Source of the DNA: Gammaproteobacteria bacterium
GTDB lineage: Bacteria > Pseudomonadota > Gammaproteobacteria > Pseudomonadales > UBA5518
DNA: 64,000 nt
Assembly (NCBI GenBank): GCA_016718385.1
Contig: JADKDK010000002.1
Location: forward strand, 930,001 to 994,000
Reading direction: 5' to 3'
Shown here: positions 28,980-37,946 of the stretch, in pieces
How the letters are laid out: the number at the start of each line of letters is the position of its first letter
Numbering within the stretch: the stretch's first letter is position 1
Notes under the pieces: model-generated
Seen by the model: the letters and a program-made list of their open reading frames with translations, nothing else
What the model was told of the DNA's origin: nothing
Databases searched by the model: none
Program-made: the position numbers and the translations under genes

Positions 28980-29765
28980 TTACAGGTTCTGCGAGATGTA
29001 GCCCAGCATCTGGTCGCTGGTCGAAATGACCTTGGCATTCATCTCGTAGGCACGCTGCGTCGTGATCATGTTCACCAGCTCCTCCACGACTTCCACGTTC
29101 GAGTTCTCCAGGTTGCCCTGCTCGATGGTGCCCAGCCCGTCGAGGCCGGGCGTGCCGTTGGTGGGGCTGCCCGAGGCCGTGGTCTCGAGGAACAGGTTAC
29201 CGCCGATGGCCTGCAGCCCGGCGGAGTTGATGAAGTCCGTGAGGGTCAGGGAGCCGATCTGCTGCGCCTCTGCCTCGCCCGGGAGCACCACCGACACGGT
29301 GCCGTCCTTGCCGATGGTGAGGGACTGCGCACCCTCGGGAACCGTGATCGCGGGCTGGATCACCAGGCCGTCGGCGTTCACGATCTCGCCGTCGCGGCTG
29401 AGATGCAGCTGGCCGTTGCGCGTGTAGGCGGTGGTACCGTCGGGCTGCAGCACCTCGAGGAAACCGCGGCCGTTGATCGCCACATCGAGCGCATTGCCGG
29501 TGACCTGCAAGCTGCCCTCGGTGAACTCCTTCTGCGTCGAGACGATGCGCACGCCGGTGCCGAGCTGCAGGCCCGAGGGCAACTGGTTGTCCTGCGACGA
29601 CTGCGCGCCGGGCTGGCGGCGGATCTGGTACAGCAAGTCCTCGAAGGTCACGCGATCGCGCTTGAAGCCGACCGTCGAGACATTCGCGAGGTTGTTCGAG
29701 ATGGTCGCGAGCTGGGTATCCTGTGCGCTCAGGCCCGTCTTGCTCACCCACAGTGCATTCATCAT
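28980..29765 (-). CDS. flgG: flagellar distal rod protein FlgG
   Basis: This distal rod subunit has 261 residues, starting MMNALWVSKTGLSAQDTQLATISNNLANVSTVGFK (family N-terminal motif) and ending NVEVVEELVNMITTQRAYEMNAK. Length matches FlgG across proteobacteria. It is separated from flgF by 32 bases that carry AAGGAGT. Confidence 0.96.
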   Translation of the reverse strand: MMNALWVSKTGLSAQDTQLATISNNLANVSTVGFKRDRVTFEDLLYQIRRQPGAQSSQDNQLPSGLQLGTGVRIVSTQKEFTEGSLQVTGNALDVAINGRGFLEVLQPDGTTAYTRNGQLHLSRDGEIVNADGLVIQPAITVPEGAQSLTIGKDGTVSVVLPGEAEAQQIGSLTLTDFINSAGLQAIGGNLFLETTASGSPTNGTPGLDGLGTIEQGNLENSNVEVVEELVNMITTQRAYEMNAKVISTSDQMLGYISQNL

Positions 29766-29797
29766 CGCTGATCACTCCTTCACGTTCTCGCGCGGCA

Positions 29798-30541
29798 TCA
29801 GGAAACCTGCAACAAGCGTGCCGCAGCCCCGGTATTCTCGTCGACGGACTTCATCAACTTCACCTGCATTTCGTACTGGCGCGCGAGACTCAGCATTTCC
29901 GTCAACGCCTCGACGGCATTGACGTTGCTCCCCTCGACAAAGCCAGAGACCAACCGCACCCGCGCATCGGCCGGCGGGCGCGTGCCATCGCGCGTGTGGA
30001 CGAGCCCGTCCTCGCGTTTCATCAGATCCTGCTCGGGCGGGTTCACCAGCCGGATGCGCTCGACACTGGCCAGCGCCTCGGGACCCTGTCCCATGGCGCG
30101 AACGGTGATCGTGCCGTCCTGGCCGATCTCTACCTTGCTCGCATCGGGAATCGCGATCGGCCCGTTGCTGCCGAGCACCGGCAATCCGCTGCCGGTCAGC
30201 AGCTGGCCGAACGGCGTTATCTGCAGTTTGCCGTCGCGGGTGTAGGCCTCGGTACCATCCGGTGCCTGCACCGCGATCCACCCCGCGCCGCGCACCGCGA
30301 CGTCGAGCTCGCGACCGGTCTCGCGCAGCGTGCCGGTGGCGAAGTCCGTGGCCGGGCGCTCGGTGAGCGCATGCACGCGCGTCGGGAAGCCGTCGCCGTA
30401 CCAGATGCCCATGCTGCGCGCCGCGACGTAGTCGCGGCGAAAGCCGTCGGTGCCCGCGTTGGCGAGATTGTTCGCGTGCACGGTCTGCGCCAGCGTGTTG
30501 TGCTTGGCGCCCGTCATGCTGGTGTAAAGCGCTCGGTCCAT
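29798..30541 (-). CDS. flgF: flagellar proximal rod protein FlgF
   Basis: This proximal rod subunit has 247 residues. It starts MDRALYTSMTGAKHNTLAQTVHANNLANAGTDGFRRD, typical of FlgF, and has the rod-protein C-terminus (GSNVNAVEALTEMLSLARQYEMQ). CAGGAG precedes the start. It lies between flgE and flgG as usual. Confidence 0.95.
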   Translation of the reverse strand: MDRALYTSMTGAKHNTLAQTVHANNLANAGTDGFRRDYVAARSMGIWYGDGFPTRVHALTERPATDFATGTLRETGRELDVAVRGAGWIAVQAPDGTEAYTRDGKLQITPFGQLLTGSGLPVLGSNGPIAIPDASKVEIGQDGTITVRAMGQGPEALASVERIRLVNPPEQDLMKREDGLVHTRDGTRPPADARVRLVSGFVEGSNVNAVEALTEMLSLARQYEMQVKLMKSVDENTGAAARLLQVS

Positions 30542-30608
30542 CGATGCTCCTGTCTCGCTGCGGGCGGACCCTGCGCGCCGCGCAGGGCCAGCGTGTTCGC
30601 GCTATCGG

Positions 30609-31991
30609 TCAGCTGCGGATATTGATCACGGTCTGCGTGATCGTGTTGTTGGTCTCGATGGTCTTGGCATTGGCCTGGAAGTTGCGCTGCGCGACGATCA
30701 GGTTGACCAGCTCTTCCGAGATGTCCACGTTCGAGTCCTCGAGCGCACCGGCCTGGAGCGAGCCGAACACGCCGGCCGTCGCCACGCCGCGCGTGGGCTG
30801 CCCGGAATCGAAGGACTCGGCCCATTGCGTGTTGCCGAGCGCCGTCAGGCCCTGCGGGTTGCGGAAATCGGCGAGGATGATCTGCCCCAGGATCTGCGAC
30901 TGCCCATTGGTGTAGCGGGCGAAGAGGATGCCGTTCTCCGAGATGTCGGTGCCTACCAGCTGACCCGGTCCGAAGCCGTCCTGGCTCACCGAGTCGATGT
31001 TGAAGTCGTCGCCGAACTGCGTGGAGCCGCTGATGTCGATCAGGAAGTCCGACGTGTCCGCATCGACCACGCCGTTGAAGGTCGGGGTCGCGGCACCGCC
31101 CAGCGGTCCCAGCGGCTCGGCGTTGGAGTCGAACACGCTCTGGATCTGCAAGGCGGGCACCCAGTCGTCGATCACGAACTGGTTGGTGGCGGGATCTAGC
31201 GTGCCGTCCTCGTTGAAGCGCACCAGGAACGCACTGTTGTCGCCATCGGGATCCAGCGGCGCGCCGGCGGGGTTGGCCGGGTTGCCGTCGTTCACCAGCT
31301 CGCCGTCGATCGCGAGCCACATGAACCAGTCGTTGTTCACCCCGGTCTCGATCGCCGGGTCCGGCTGGTCCTTGCGGAAATACATCGTGCCCACGTGCGG
31401 GATGCCCTCGGAGTCGTAGAGCGTCACCGACGAGGCGAAGTTGAAGGTGTTCTGGTCCGCGGGATCGAACTCCGGGTAGAGCGCACCGTCGACCGCGGCG
31501 GCTGCAGCGTCGAGGTTGAAGCCGAGCCTGACCTCGGAAGTCTTGCTCGGCTGCAGCTTGAAGGCCTCGATGCGCAGGTCCACCTCGTTGCCCAGGTCCA
31601 CCTGCCCCGCGGAGTTCGCCGCGTAGCCCACGAGACGGCCACCGGTGTTGCTGACCACGTAGCCGTCCTTGTCCACCCCGAACACGCCGGCGCGGGTGTA
31701 GGTGCGCTCGCCGCCGTTGTTGAGGATGAAGAAGCCGCGGCCGTTGATCGCCACGTCGAGGTCGCGCTGCGTCAGCGCGATGTTGCCCTGGGTGAACTGC
31801 TGCGCGGTGCGCTGCAGCAGCACGCCGCTGCCGATGGTGCTGGTGCCGGTCAGGCTCGCCGCGTAGACGTCGCCGAATTCCGCGCGCGACTGCTTGAAGC
31901 CCGTCGTGCTGGCATTGGCGATGTTGTTGCCGGTCACGTTGAGGTCGGAAGTCGCCGCGCGCAGGCCGCTGAGTCCGGTGTTAAATGACAT
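30609..31991 (-). CDS. flgE: flagellar hook protein FlgE
   Basis: This 460-residue subunit polymerises into the hook. The N-terminus (MSFNTGLSGLRAATSDLNVTGNNIANAST) and C-terminus (LEDSNVDISEELVNLIVAQRNFQANAKTI) are diagnostic. The central part carries the variable D1/D2 domains. GAGGAGC precedes the start. The hook acts with FlgD, encoded immediately upstream. Confidence 0.96.
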   Translation of the reverse strand: MSFNTGLSGLRAATSDLNVTGNNIANASTTGFKQSRAEFGDVYAASLTGTSTIGSGVLLQRTAQQFTQGNIALTQRDLDVAINGRGFFILNNGGERTYTRAGVFGVDKDGYVVSNTGGRLVGYAANSAGQVDLGNEVDLRIEAFKLQPSKTSEVRLGFNLDAAAAAVDGALYPEFDPADQNTFNFASSVTLYDSEGIPHVGTMYFRKDQPDPAIETGVNNDWFMWLAIDGELVNDGNPANPAGAPLDPDGDNSAFLVRFNEDGTLDPATNQFVIDDWVPALQIQSVFDSNAEPLGPLGGAATPTFNGVVDADTSDFLIDISGSTQFGDDFNIDSVSQDGFGPGQLVGTDISENGILFARYTNGQSQILGQIILADFRNPQGLTALGNTQWAESFDSGQPTRGVATAGVFGSLQAGALEDSNVDISEELVNLIVAQRNFQANAKTIETNNTITQTVINIRS

Positions 31992-32048
31992 GTCGCTGCT
32001 CCTCGTTGTGTGTAAACCCGCAGCCGGCGCGCGCCGGCTGGCCCCTTG

Positions 32049-32729
32049 TCAGAGAATTTCCTTCACCGCGCTGATGCCGAGCGGTCCGATGCCGTCGACG
32101 TTCAGCGTCATCTCGCCGTTGGCCCCGATGGTCACGCTGTTCACGTTGGCACCCATCGCGGTCGCCAGCCCCACGGTCTCGTCCTCGCGCAGGCCCAGCG
32201 CCTCGAAGCGGTAGATGCCCGGCGCCAGCGAGGTTCCAGCCGAATCGCGGCCGTCCCAGCCGAAGGTGATGTCGCCCGCATCCTGCCTGCCCAGCAGTTC
32301 CTGGCGCACGAGCACGCCGGCCGGGTTGTAGATGTTGAGCAGCGTGTCATCGACCGGTTCGTCGATGGTGATCGTGCCCATGATCTCGCCGCCGCTGGCG
32401 AGCCGCGCGGTGGAGGCCTCGACGAGCACCGTGTGCCCGACCAGCGCCGAGGCCTGGATCGCCTGGCTCGATTTCAGGCTGCCGTTCATCGAGACGAAAT
32501 TGCTGTTGAGGTCCTCGATGCCCTGCAGCGTGCTGAACTGCGCGAGCTGCGCCACGAAGGCGGTGTTGTCCTGCGGCGTGAGCGGGCTCTGGTTCTCGAG
32601 CTGCGTGATCAGCAGCGTGAGGAAGTCGGCCTGCCCGAGCGAGCTGTTCTCCGCCTTGGCGGGCTCCTTCTTGAAGGACAGCGCCTCGTATGCGCTGCCG
32701 CTCACCTTGAATCCGTTGATTTCGTTCAT
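32049..32729 (-). CDS. flgD: flagellar hook-capping protein FlgD
   Basis: FlgD caps the growing hook and helps FlgE polymerise. The 226-residue protein has the conserved N-terminal LGQADFLTLLITQLENQSPLTPQDNTAFVAQLAQFST and a C-terminal Ig-like/Tudor region containing the FLGD_ig pattern (ITFGWDGRDSAGTSLAPGIY). GGGGG precedes the start. Confidence 0.95.
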   Translation of the reverse strand: MNEINGFKVSGSAYEALSFKKEPAKAENSSLGQADFLTLLITQLENQSPLTPQDNTAFVAQLAQFSTLQGIEDLNSNFVSMNGSLKSSQAIQASALVGHTVLVEASTARLASGGEIMGTITIDEPVDDTLLNIYNPAGVLVRQELLGRQDAGDITFGWDGRDSAGTSLAPGIYRFEALGLREDETVGLATAMGANVNSVTIGANGEMTLNVDGIGPLGISAVKEIL

Positions 32730-32765
32730 CGTTCAGTCACCCCCTGCCCTGGTGCGCGGTGCCGC

Positions 32766-33200
32766 TCACTGGCCCAGCGCCAGCACGCGCTGCGCCAGCG
32801 TCTTGGCCGCTTCCACCACCTGCACATTGATCTGGAACGAGCGCGAGGCGGAGATCATGTCGGCCATCTCCTCGACCACGTTCACGTTCGGGTAGTACAC
32901 GTAGCCCTGCGCGTCGGCGAGCGGATGATGCGGCTCGTAGCGCGGCTGCAGCGGCGCGTCGCTCTCGACGATGCCGAGCACCTGCACGCCGGCCTGCGCA
33001 TCGCCCTGCGCCGTTCCACCCGCCCCGAGCTGGTCCTGGTAAAGCGGCGCGAACACCGGGTGGCGCGCGCGAAAGGTCTGCCCGATGCTGCTGCTGGCGG
33101 TCTGGGCGTTGGCCAGGTTACTCGCCACGGTGTTCAGCCGGATGCTCTGGGCGCTCATCGCCGAGCCGGCGACATCGAAGATCGCGTTGATGGACATCAT
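32766..33200 (-). CDS. flgC: flagellar proximal rod protein FlgC
   Basis: This rod subunit has 144 residues (MMSINAIFDVAGSAMSAQSIRLNTVASNLANAQT). It has the rod family motif near the start and NVVEEMADMISASRSFQINVQVVEAAK at the end. Two consecutive ATG codons (33200 and 33197) overlap the flgB stop; either could be used. It is the second gene of the operon. Confidence 0.95.
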   Translation of the reverse strand: MMSINAIFDVAGSAMSAQSIRLNTVASNLANAQTASSSIGQTFRARHPVFAPLYQDQLGAGGTAQGDAQAGVQVLGIVESDAPLQPRYEPHHPLADAQGYVYYPNVNVVEEMADMISASRSFQINVQVVEAAKTLAQRVLALGQ

Positions 33201-33595
33201 TCCCCCTTCAGCGCGGAACGCAGGCCGCGGAACTTGCCCTGCAGGAACGTGAGGCTGGCCTGAAAGTCGAGCGAGTTGCGCGCGAACTGCGCCATCTCGA
33301 TATCCGCGTCGACGGTGTTGCCGTCCAGCGTCGGCTGCATCGGGGTGCGGTACAACAGGTCGCCGGCGATTGCAGGCGCGCCGGCGCCAATGTGCCGCGC
33401 CTGCGTGGCGCGTAGCCTCGGCCCGTCCTGCTCCCCCGCCGCCTGGCGGATCAAGGCCTGGAAATCGAGGTCGCGCGCCTGGAAGTGCGGGGTGTCGGCG
33501 TTCGCCAGGTTGGCGGCCAGCACGCCGGCACGGCGCTCGCGCACCAGCAGGGCCTGTTCGTGCACGCCTAGCGCCGCGTTGAAGTTGATTGCCAT
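33197..33595 (-). CDS. flgB: flagellar proximal rod protein FlgB
   Basis: This is the first gene of the rod/hook operon, 132 residues, starting MAINFNAALGVHEQALLVRERRAGVLAANLANADTP. The frame extends upstream over the sigma54 promoter, so the ATG at 33595 is the sensible start. It overlaps flgC by three or four bases. A consensus sigma54 promoter lies 35 bases upstream. Confidence 0.95.
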   Translation of the reverse strand: MAINFNAALGVHEQALLVRERRAGVLAANLANADTPHFQARDLDFQALIRQAAGEQDGPRLRATQARHIGAGAPAIAGDLLYRTPMQPTLDGNTVDADIEMAQFARNSLDFQASLTFLQGKFRGLRSALKGE

Positions 33596-33629
33596 GCCGG
33601 GTATCCAGTGCGTTGTCAGCATCGTCACA

Positions 33630-33644
33630 GCAATCGGTGTGCCA
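33630..33644 (-). promoter_or_regulatory. sigma54 promoter of the flgBCDEFGHIJKL operon
   Basis: The minus strand reads TGGCAC-ACCGA-TTGC, a perfect -24/-12 match. The expected start is near 33618, about 23 bases before flgB. In Pseudomonas-type hierarchies such promoters are driven by FleR or FleQ, both encoded in this window. Confidence 0.9.
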
Positions 33645-33869
33645 TTGAACACAACCCGTTGTTTTTTCTTTTTTTATCGTTCCCCTCGGGTCAGCGGCAA
33701 GCGTTCGGCGGCAAACTCCTTCCGCTCCCGGCCCGGCCGCGGTGGCGCCAGCGGCCAAGGCCTGCCGCGCGCCGTGGCGCGATCGCCCGGCACCGACAGC
33801 CGCGACACCGCGGCACGGGATTTGCTGCCGAAACCTGAAACCGCCATCCCCGCCGGAATTCCGTCACGC

Positions 33870-34604
33870 ATGACCATGTACGCCCGGCTCCACCGACCGC
33901 TGTACGCCCTGGCTTGCGTGCTGCCTGGGCTGTGGACGCTCGCGGCACGCGCGGAACCGGCCACCGTGGACGCGCGCGCGATCGTCGCGCTGGTCGAGCA
34001 CTCGGTGCTGGCGCAACTGCGCGACGAGCCGCTGGCCCGCGGCGCGGCGCGCGTCGAGGTGGAGGCAGGGGCGCTCGATACGCGCCTCTCGATGGCCGCC
34101 TGCGGTCAACCGATCCGTGTCGCGGCGGACCTCTCGCGGCAGCAGGCGCGCGTGAACGCGCGGGTCAGCTGCAGCGCCCCGTCGCCGTGGAACCTCTACG
34201 TGCCGGTCGAGATCCGCGTGTTCCGGCCGGTACTTGTCGCCACGCGCGAGTTGCGCCGCGGCGAGGCGATCGGGACCGACGACGTCGCGCTCGAGGAGCG
34301 CAACGTCCTCGCCGCGGTGGGCGCACCGCCGCTCGCGCAGGCCGCCGATGTCGTCGGGCTCCACGCCCGGCGCACCATCACCCCTGGCACGCTGCTGAGC
34401 GCCGGTCTGGTCGAGTTGCCGGTACTGGTGCGCCGCGGGGACCGGCTCGGCGTTAGCGCGCGCTCGGGAGGAATCACCGTCCAGATCAACGGTGAGGCGC
34501 TCGGCACAGCCCGTCTCGGGGAGCGGGTACGGGTGCGCAACCTGCAGTCGGGCCGGGTCATCGACGCGGTGGTGACCGGCAGCGGCAGCGCCGAGGCCAT
34601 CTGA
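33870..34604 (+). CDS. flgA: flagellar P-ring assembly chaperone FlgA
   Basis: This periplasmic chaperone for FlgI has 244 residues, a signal peptide (LYALACVLPGLWTLAARA) and a C-terminal SAF-type domain with the family motif VLVRRGDRLGVSARSGGITVQINGEAL. It diverges from flgB; a second ATG two codons in is equally possible. The 274-base gap to flgB contains the sigma54 promoter facing the other way and a T-rich stretch at 33659-33677. Confidence 0.93.
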   Translation: MTMYARLHRPLYALACVLPGLWTLAARAEPATVDARAIVALVEHSVLAQLRDEPLARGAARVEVEAGALDTRLSMAACGQPIRVAADLSRQQARVNARVSCSAPSPWNLYVPVEIRVFRPVLVATRELRRGEAIGTDDVALEERNVLAAVGAPPLAQAADVVGLHARRTITPGTLLSAGLVELPVLVRRGDRLGVSARSGGITVQINGEALGTARLGERVRVRNLQSGRVIDAVVTGSGSAEAI

Positions 34605-34638
34605 GGCGGGCGCCCCGGAACCCGACTTGAAAAAGGAC

Positions 34639-34665
34639 TAAAGGTTTACTATGGGCGGCCGATAC
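34639..34665 (+). promoter_or_regulatory. sigma28 (FliA) promoter of flgMN
   Basis: TAAAGGTT, eleven bases, then GCCGATAC differs from the FliA consensus at two positions. It lies between flgA and flgM and would start transcription near 34673, allowing the anti-sigma factor to be made from its own sigma28 promoter, as in enterobacteria. Confidence 0.85.
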
Positions 34666-34718
34666 CTTCATCGAGCGCCCATGCTGGAGTCAGCAGGGCA
34701 TAGCAGGTGACAGTTTTT

Positions 34719-35027
34719 ATGGTTTCCGACATCAAGGGATTAGACTCGCGCCAGGCCTCCGGCGCCCGCACGGGCGAAACCGGGGCCGTCCGGTCCGACT
34801 CGCGCGCAGGCGCGGGACGCCAGGCGGGTGCGGCTGCCCGCGATGACACCGTCGAGTTGAGCGGGGTGGCGGATCTCATCGCCACCGCCGCGCGCAAGCT
34901 CGCGGCCGAGCCCGCCGTGGACCAGGCGCGGGTGCAGGAAATCAGGAAAGCCATCACCAGCGGGAGCTACACGGTAGATCCCGAGCGCATCGCCCGGAAG
35001 CTGATCGACGCTGATTCGCAGTACTGA
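34719..35027 (+). CDS. flgM: anti-sigma28 factor FlgM
   Basis: FlgM binds FliA until the hook is complete and is then exported. The 102-residue protein (MVSDIKGLDSRQ...) has a disordered N-terminus and the conserved C-terminal helices (DDTVELSGVADLIATAARKL...VQEIRKAITSGSYTVDPERIARKLID). A GTG four codons upstream is a possible alternative start. It is co-transcribed with flgN. Confidence 0.93.
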   Translation: MVSDIKGLDSRQASGARTGETGAVRSDSRAGAGRQAGAAARDDTVELSGVADLIATAARKLAAEPAVDQARVQEIRKAITSGSYTVDPERIARKLIDADSQY

Positions 35028-35058
35028 TCCGGTACTGCCACCACCAGGGGCGATCCTC

Positions 35059-35526
35059 ATGCAGACCATCACCGACGATGCCGGCGTTGCACACGCCATC
35101 GTGGCCGCGGATCTCGCGGCCGTGCGCACTCTGCGCGAACTGTTGCTCGAGGAGCGGGCAGCCCTGACCCGGCGCGAGCCCGACGCGCTGAACGCCGTGG
35201 TGCAGCGCAAGCTCGCGTGCCTCGGCGAACTGCAGCAGAGCGAGGACGCGCGCAAACGCCTGCTTGCGCGCCACCGCGGCAGTGACTGGGCGGCGCTGCT
35301 CGGCACGCTGGACCCGGCACTGGCCGCACCGTGGGAGGCGTTGCGCGCCGACCTGCAACAGGTCGCGGAACTCAACCGCGTCAACGAGCGCATCGTGGCG
35401 CGCACGCGCCACAGCACCGAGCGGCTGCTGTCGATGCTGCGCGGCCAGCTCGATCCGGTCGGCGTCTACGAGCGCAGCGGCCAGACGCGCGCCTACGGCG
35501 ACGTGCGCCCGATCGCCAGCGCCTGA
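35059..35526 (+). CDS. flgN: flagellar export chaperone FlgN
   Basis: FlgN is the chaperone for FlgK and FlgL. The 155-residue protein is mostly helical, with LRELLLEERAALTRREPDALNAVVQRKLACLGEL matching FlgN. It lies 31 bases after flgM. Its last 34 bases overlap the end of the convergent glycosyltransferase gene, so the C-terminal residues (DVRPIASA) are encoded on both strands. Confidence 0.9.
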   Translation: MQTITDDAGVAHAIVAADLAAVRTLRELLLEERAALTRREPDALNAVVQRKLACLGELQQSEDARKRLLARHRGSDWAALLGTLDPALAAPWEALRADLQQVAELNRVNERIVARTRHSTERLLSMLRGQLDPVGVYERSGQTRAYGDVRPIASA

Positions 35527-36152
35527 GCGGCGTCGCCGAGACGCCACAGGTCCTGCGCACGGTCGATGTCCGCGCGCTCGGGCAGTTCGTGCCAGCGCAG
35601 TCCGAGCGCCGCGAAGCGCTCGCGCTGGCACGCCAGCACCGTATCCGCTCCCCACGACATCCCGGCGAATACCGCCGGCGCCAGCCGCGTGAAGCCGGCC
35701 AGCACGTAGCCGCCGTCGAGCGCGGGGCCGAGCACGGCATCGAAGCCACGCTCGAGCGCCGCCGCCGCATCGCCGAGGTAGACCGCGTCGTAGCCGAGGC
35801 AATCGCTGCCGACCACGATCACCGCCCGGTATTCGGCCAGCGCGGCATCGACGGCACGCCACATGCGCGCACCCAGGTCCCCGTCGCCCTGCGCGCGCAG
35901 CGTCCGCCCCTCGCGCGTGGCCAGTTCCCGCAGGAAGGCATCCGTGGTGTCGTCCACGCACAGCGTCGCATCCCAGCCGGCGGGGACCCCGCGCAACGCC
36001 GCGGCAACCCGGCGTGTCAACTCGCGCGCCACCTCCGCGGCCGCCGCCGGTGAGAGCTGCTCGTGCAGCCTGGTCTTCACCGCGCCCGCGCGCGGCGCCT
36101 TCGCGAACTGCAGGAAACACCCGCGCCGGCGCCGGTCCTCAGCGTTGGCCAT
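35493..36152 (-). CDS. TIGR04282-type glycosyltransferase (DUF2064)
   Basis: This 219-residue GT-A fold protein has FLQFAKAPRAGAVKTRL at the N-terminus (nucleotide-binding K-x-G-x-x-K-T-R-L pattern) and VVGSDCLGYDAVYLGDAAAAL, both typical of DUF2064. Families of this type are annotated as arsenosugar biosynthesis glycosyltransferases because they occur with ArsS-like radical SAM genes, as here. It overlaps the next gene by 14 bases and flgN (opposite strand) by 34. Confidence 0.85.
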   Translation of the reverse strand: MANAEDRRRRGCFLQFAKAPRAGAVKTRLHEQLSPAAAAEVARELTRRVAAALRGVPAGWDATLCVDDTTDAFLRELATREGRTLRAQGDGDLGARMWRAVDAALAEYRAVIVVGSDCLGYDAVYLGDAAAALERGFDAVLGPALDGGYVLAGFTRLAPAVFAGMSWGADTVLACQRERFAALGLRWHELPERADIDRAQDLWRLGDAAQALAIGRTSP

Positions 36153-36819
36153 AGTAGGCCTCGTGCAGCGCCGCGGGATCGGCGCCGAGAAAGTAGCACA
36201 GACGCAGCCACCACATCAGCAGGATCGTGGCCAGCGCGCCGTCACGGTCCCAGCGCCGGCCCGAGCTCTCGATGGTCGCGGCATGCGCGAGCGGCGCGCC
36301 GTGGCGGCGCAGACGCCGGCAGATCTCGATGTCCTCCATCAGCGGTTGCGCGGGATAGCCGCCCACGGCGGCGAACAGCGCGCGCGGCACGAACAGGCCC
36401 TGGTCGCCGGTGGCAATGCCGCTGAGGCGCGAGCGCCAGGCCATGCAGCGCGCGACCACGCCGAGCCACCGCGAGGCACCGCGCAGCCGCACGCGGAAAA
36501 AGCCCCAGCGCGGCGCGGCGTCGGCCAGCGCCGCGATCGCCGCGACGCCGGGCGGCGGCACGCGGCTGTCGGCATGCAGGAACAGCAGCAACTCGCCGCA
36601 CGCGCGCGCGGCGCCCGCGTTCAGCTGCAGCGCGCGACCGCGCGGCACCTGCAGCACGAGATCCGCCAGCGTACCCGCCACGGCCACGGTGCCGTCATTG
36701 CTGCCGCCGTCGGCCACGATGATCTCGGCGCCGCGTGCGCGCAGCGGCTGCAGATCGCCCAGCAGCAGCGGCAACGCGGACTCCTCCTCGAGCGCCGGGA
36801 TCACGATGCTCAGGCGCAT
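36139..36819 (-). CDS. TIGR04283-type family 2 glycosyltransferase
   Basis: This 226-residue GT2 enzyme has the N-terminal SIVIPALEEE, the nucleotide-binding VADGGSNDGT and the DxD-like LHADSR. A hydrophobic stretch near residues 195-212 may associate with the membrane. It sits between the DUF2064 gene and arsS, three bases after the latter, the usual order of TIGR04282/TIGR04283/ArsS clusters. The actual sugar acceptor is unknown. Confidence 0.87.
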   Translation of the reverse strand: MRLSIVIPALEEESALPLLLGDLQPLRARGAEIIVADGGSNDGTVAVAGTLADLVLQVPRGRALQLNAGAARACGELLLFLHADSRVPPPGVAAIAALADAAPRWGFFRVRLRGASRWLGVVARCMAWRSRLSGIATGDQGLFVPRALFAAVGGYPAQPLMEDIEICRRLRRHGAPLAHAATIESSGRRWDRDGALATILLMWWLRLCYFLGADPAALHEAYYGQR

Positions 36820-36821
36820 GT

Positions 36822-37781
36822 TCAGGCCGCCAGCGCCCCCGAGCAGCTGCTGCCCTGCCCCGCCGCGCAGCCGTAGCAGTGCGCGCCGGTGACGATCGGC
36901 GCATCGAGTGGCAACTCCCCGAGCAGATCACGCAGGTGCATGCGGCGGTCGCTGGCGAGCAGCGGCAAATCGAGCATCTGGTTGAAATCGCAGTCGTAGA
37001 CGAAGCCGCGCCAGTCCACGCTGAGCAGGCGACGGCACATCACCTGTCCGAGGTTCGCGTGCACGAAATTGTGCTTCAGCAGCGCGAGGTAGTCATCGAA
37101 CTGCCCCTGCGCCAGCAGCACCGCGCCGAAGCGCGCGATCGGCAGGTTGGCGAGCGTGAGCAGGCGATCGAAGCCGATGCCATGGCGCGCCTGCAGCTCG
37201 CGCTTGTAATCGAGCTCGAGCGCCTGTTGCGGCGGCGGCAGCGTGGGCCCGAGCGGGTTGTAGACGAGGTTCAATTCCAGCGCGCCGCCAGCGCCATAGC
37301 CGAGCGCATTCAGCCGCCGCAGCGCCGCGATCGAGCGCGCGTGCACGCCGCGGCCGCGTTGCGCGTCCACGTTGGATTCGAGGTAGCACGGCAGCGAAGC
37401 AGTGATCATGACGCCGTGATCGGCAAGGAACTGCGCCAGATCCTCCTGCCCGGGCTCCTCCAGCACGCTCAGGTTGCAGCGGTCGATCACGCGCAGCCCG
37501 AGCGCACGCGCCCGCGTCACGAGGTGGCGGAAGTGCGGGTTCAGTTCCGGCGCGCCGCCGGTGAGATCGAGTGTCGAGACGCCATGGCGCGCGGCGACAT
37601 CGAGCAGCAGATCGGCCGTATCCCGGTCCATCATCTCGGTGCGCGAGGGTCCGGCATTCACGTGACAATGCGCGCAACTCTGGTTGCAGCGGTAGCCGAG
37701 GTTCGCCTGCAGCGTATCGACGCCCAGCCTGCGCATGGCCGGGAAGTCCGATTCGAGCAACAGCGGTCGCGTGTCCTGCAT
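36822..37781 (-). CDS. arsS: arsenosugar biosynthesis radical SAM protein ArsS
   Basis: This 319-residue radical SAM enzyme has the cluster motif CNQSCAHC (Cys32, 36, 39). The C-terminal CYGCAAGQGSSCSG is the cysteine-rich end typical of ArsS, proposed to transfer an adenosyl group to dimethylarsenite. I chose the ATG at 37781 (MQDTRPLLLESDF); the frame runs much further upstream over the PilZ gene without similarity. No arsM or ars regulator is in the window, so the arsenic role is inferred from the family. Confidence 0.87.
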   Translation of the reverse strand: MQDTRPLLLESDFPAMRRLGVDTLQANLGYRCNQSCAHCHVNAGPSRTEMMDRDTADLLLDVAARHGVSTLDLTGGAPELNPHFRHLVTRARALGLRVIDRCNLSVLEEPGQEDLAQFLADHGVMITASLPCYLESNVDAQRGRGVHARSIAALRRLNALGYGAGGALELNLVYNPLGPTLPPPQQALELDYKRELQARHGIGFDRLLTLANLPIARFGAVLLAQGQFDDYLALLKHNFVHANLGQVMCRRLLSVDWRGFVYDCDFNQMLDLPLLASDRRMHLRDLLGELPLDAPIVTGAHCYGCAAGQGSSCSGALAA

Positions 37782-37946
37782 GGGGTGGATCCGGATGACG
37801 ATGGTCGGGAAGTGCGAAGGACAGCACGATTCCGGCACGCGCGCAACCGCGCGCATTGCCCTGCCCCGCCGATCTGCCAGACTGCGGAAAGCCGGCCACC
37901 TGGAGATGCCGCCGATGTCATTCCCGTCACCGCGCGACGCCGCGCG

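Noticed and set aside
33659..33677. T-rich tract upstream of flgA as a terminator
   Set aside because: No stable stem precedes it on either strand; it may instead be an upstream element of the flgB promoter.
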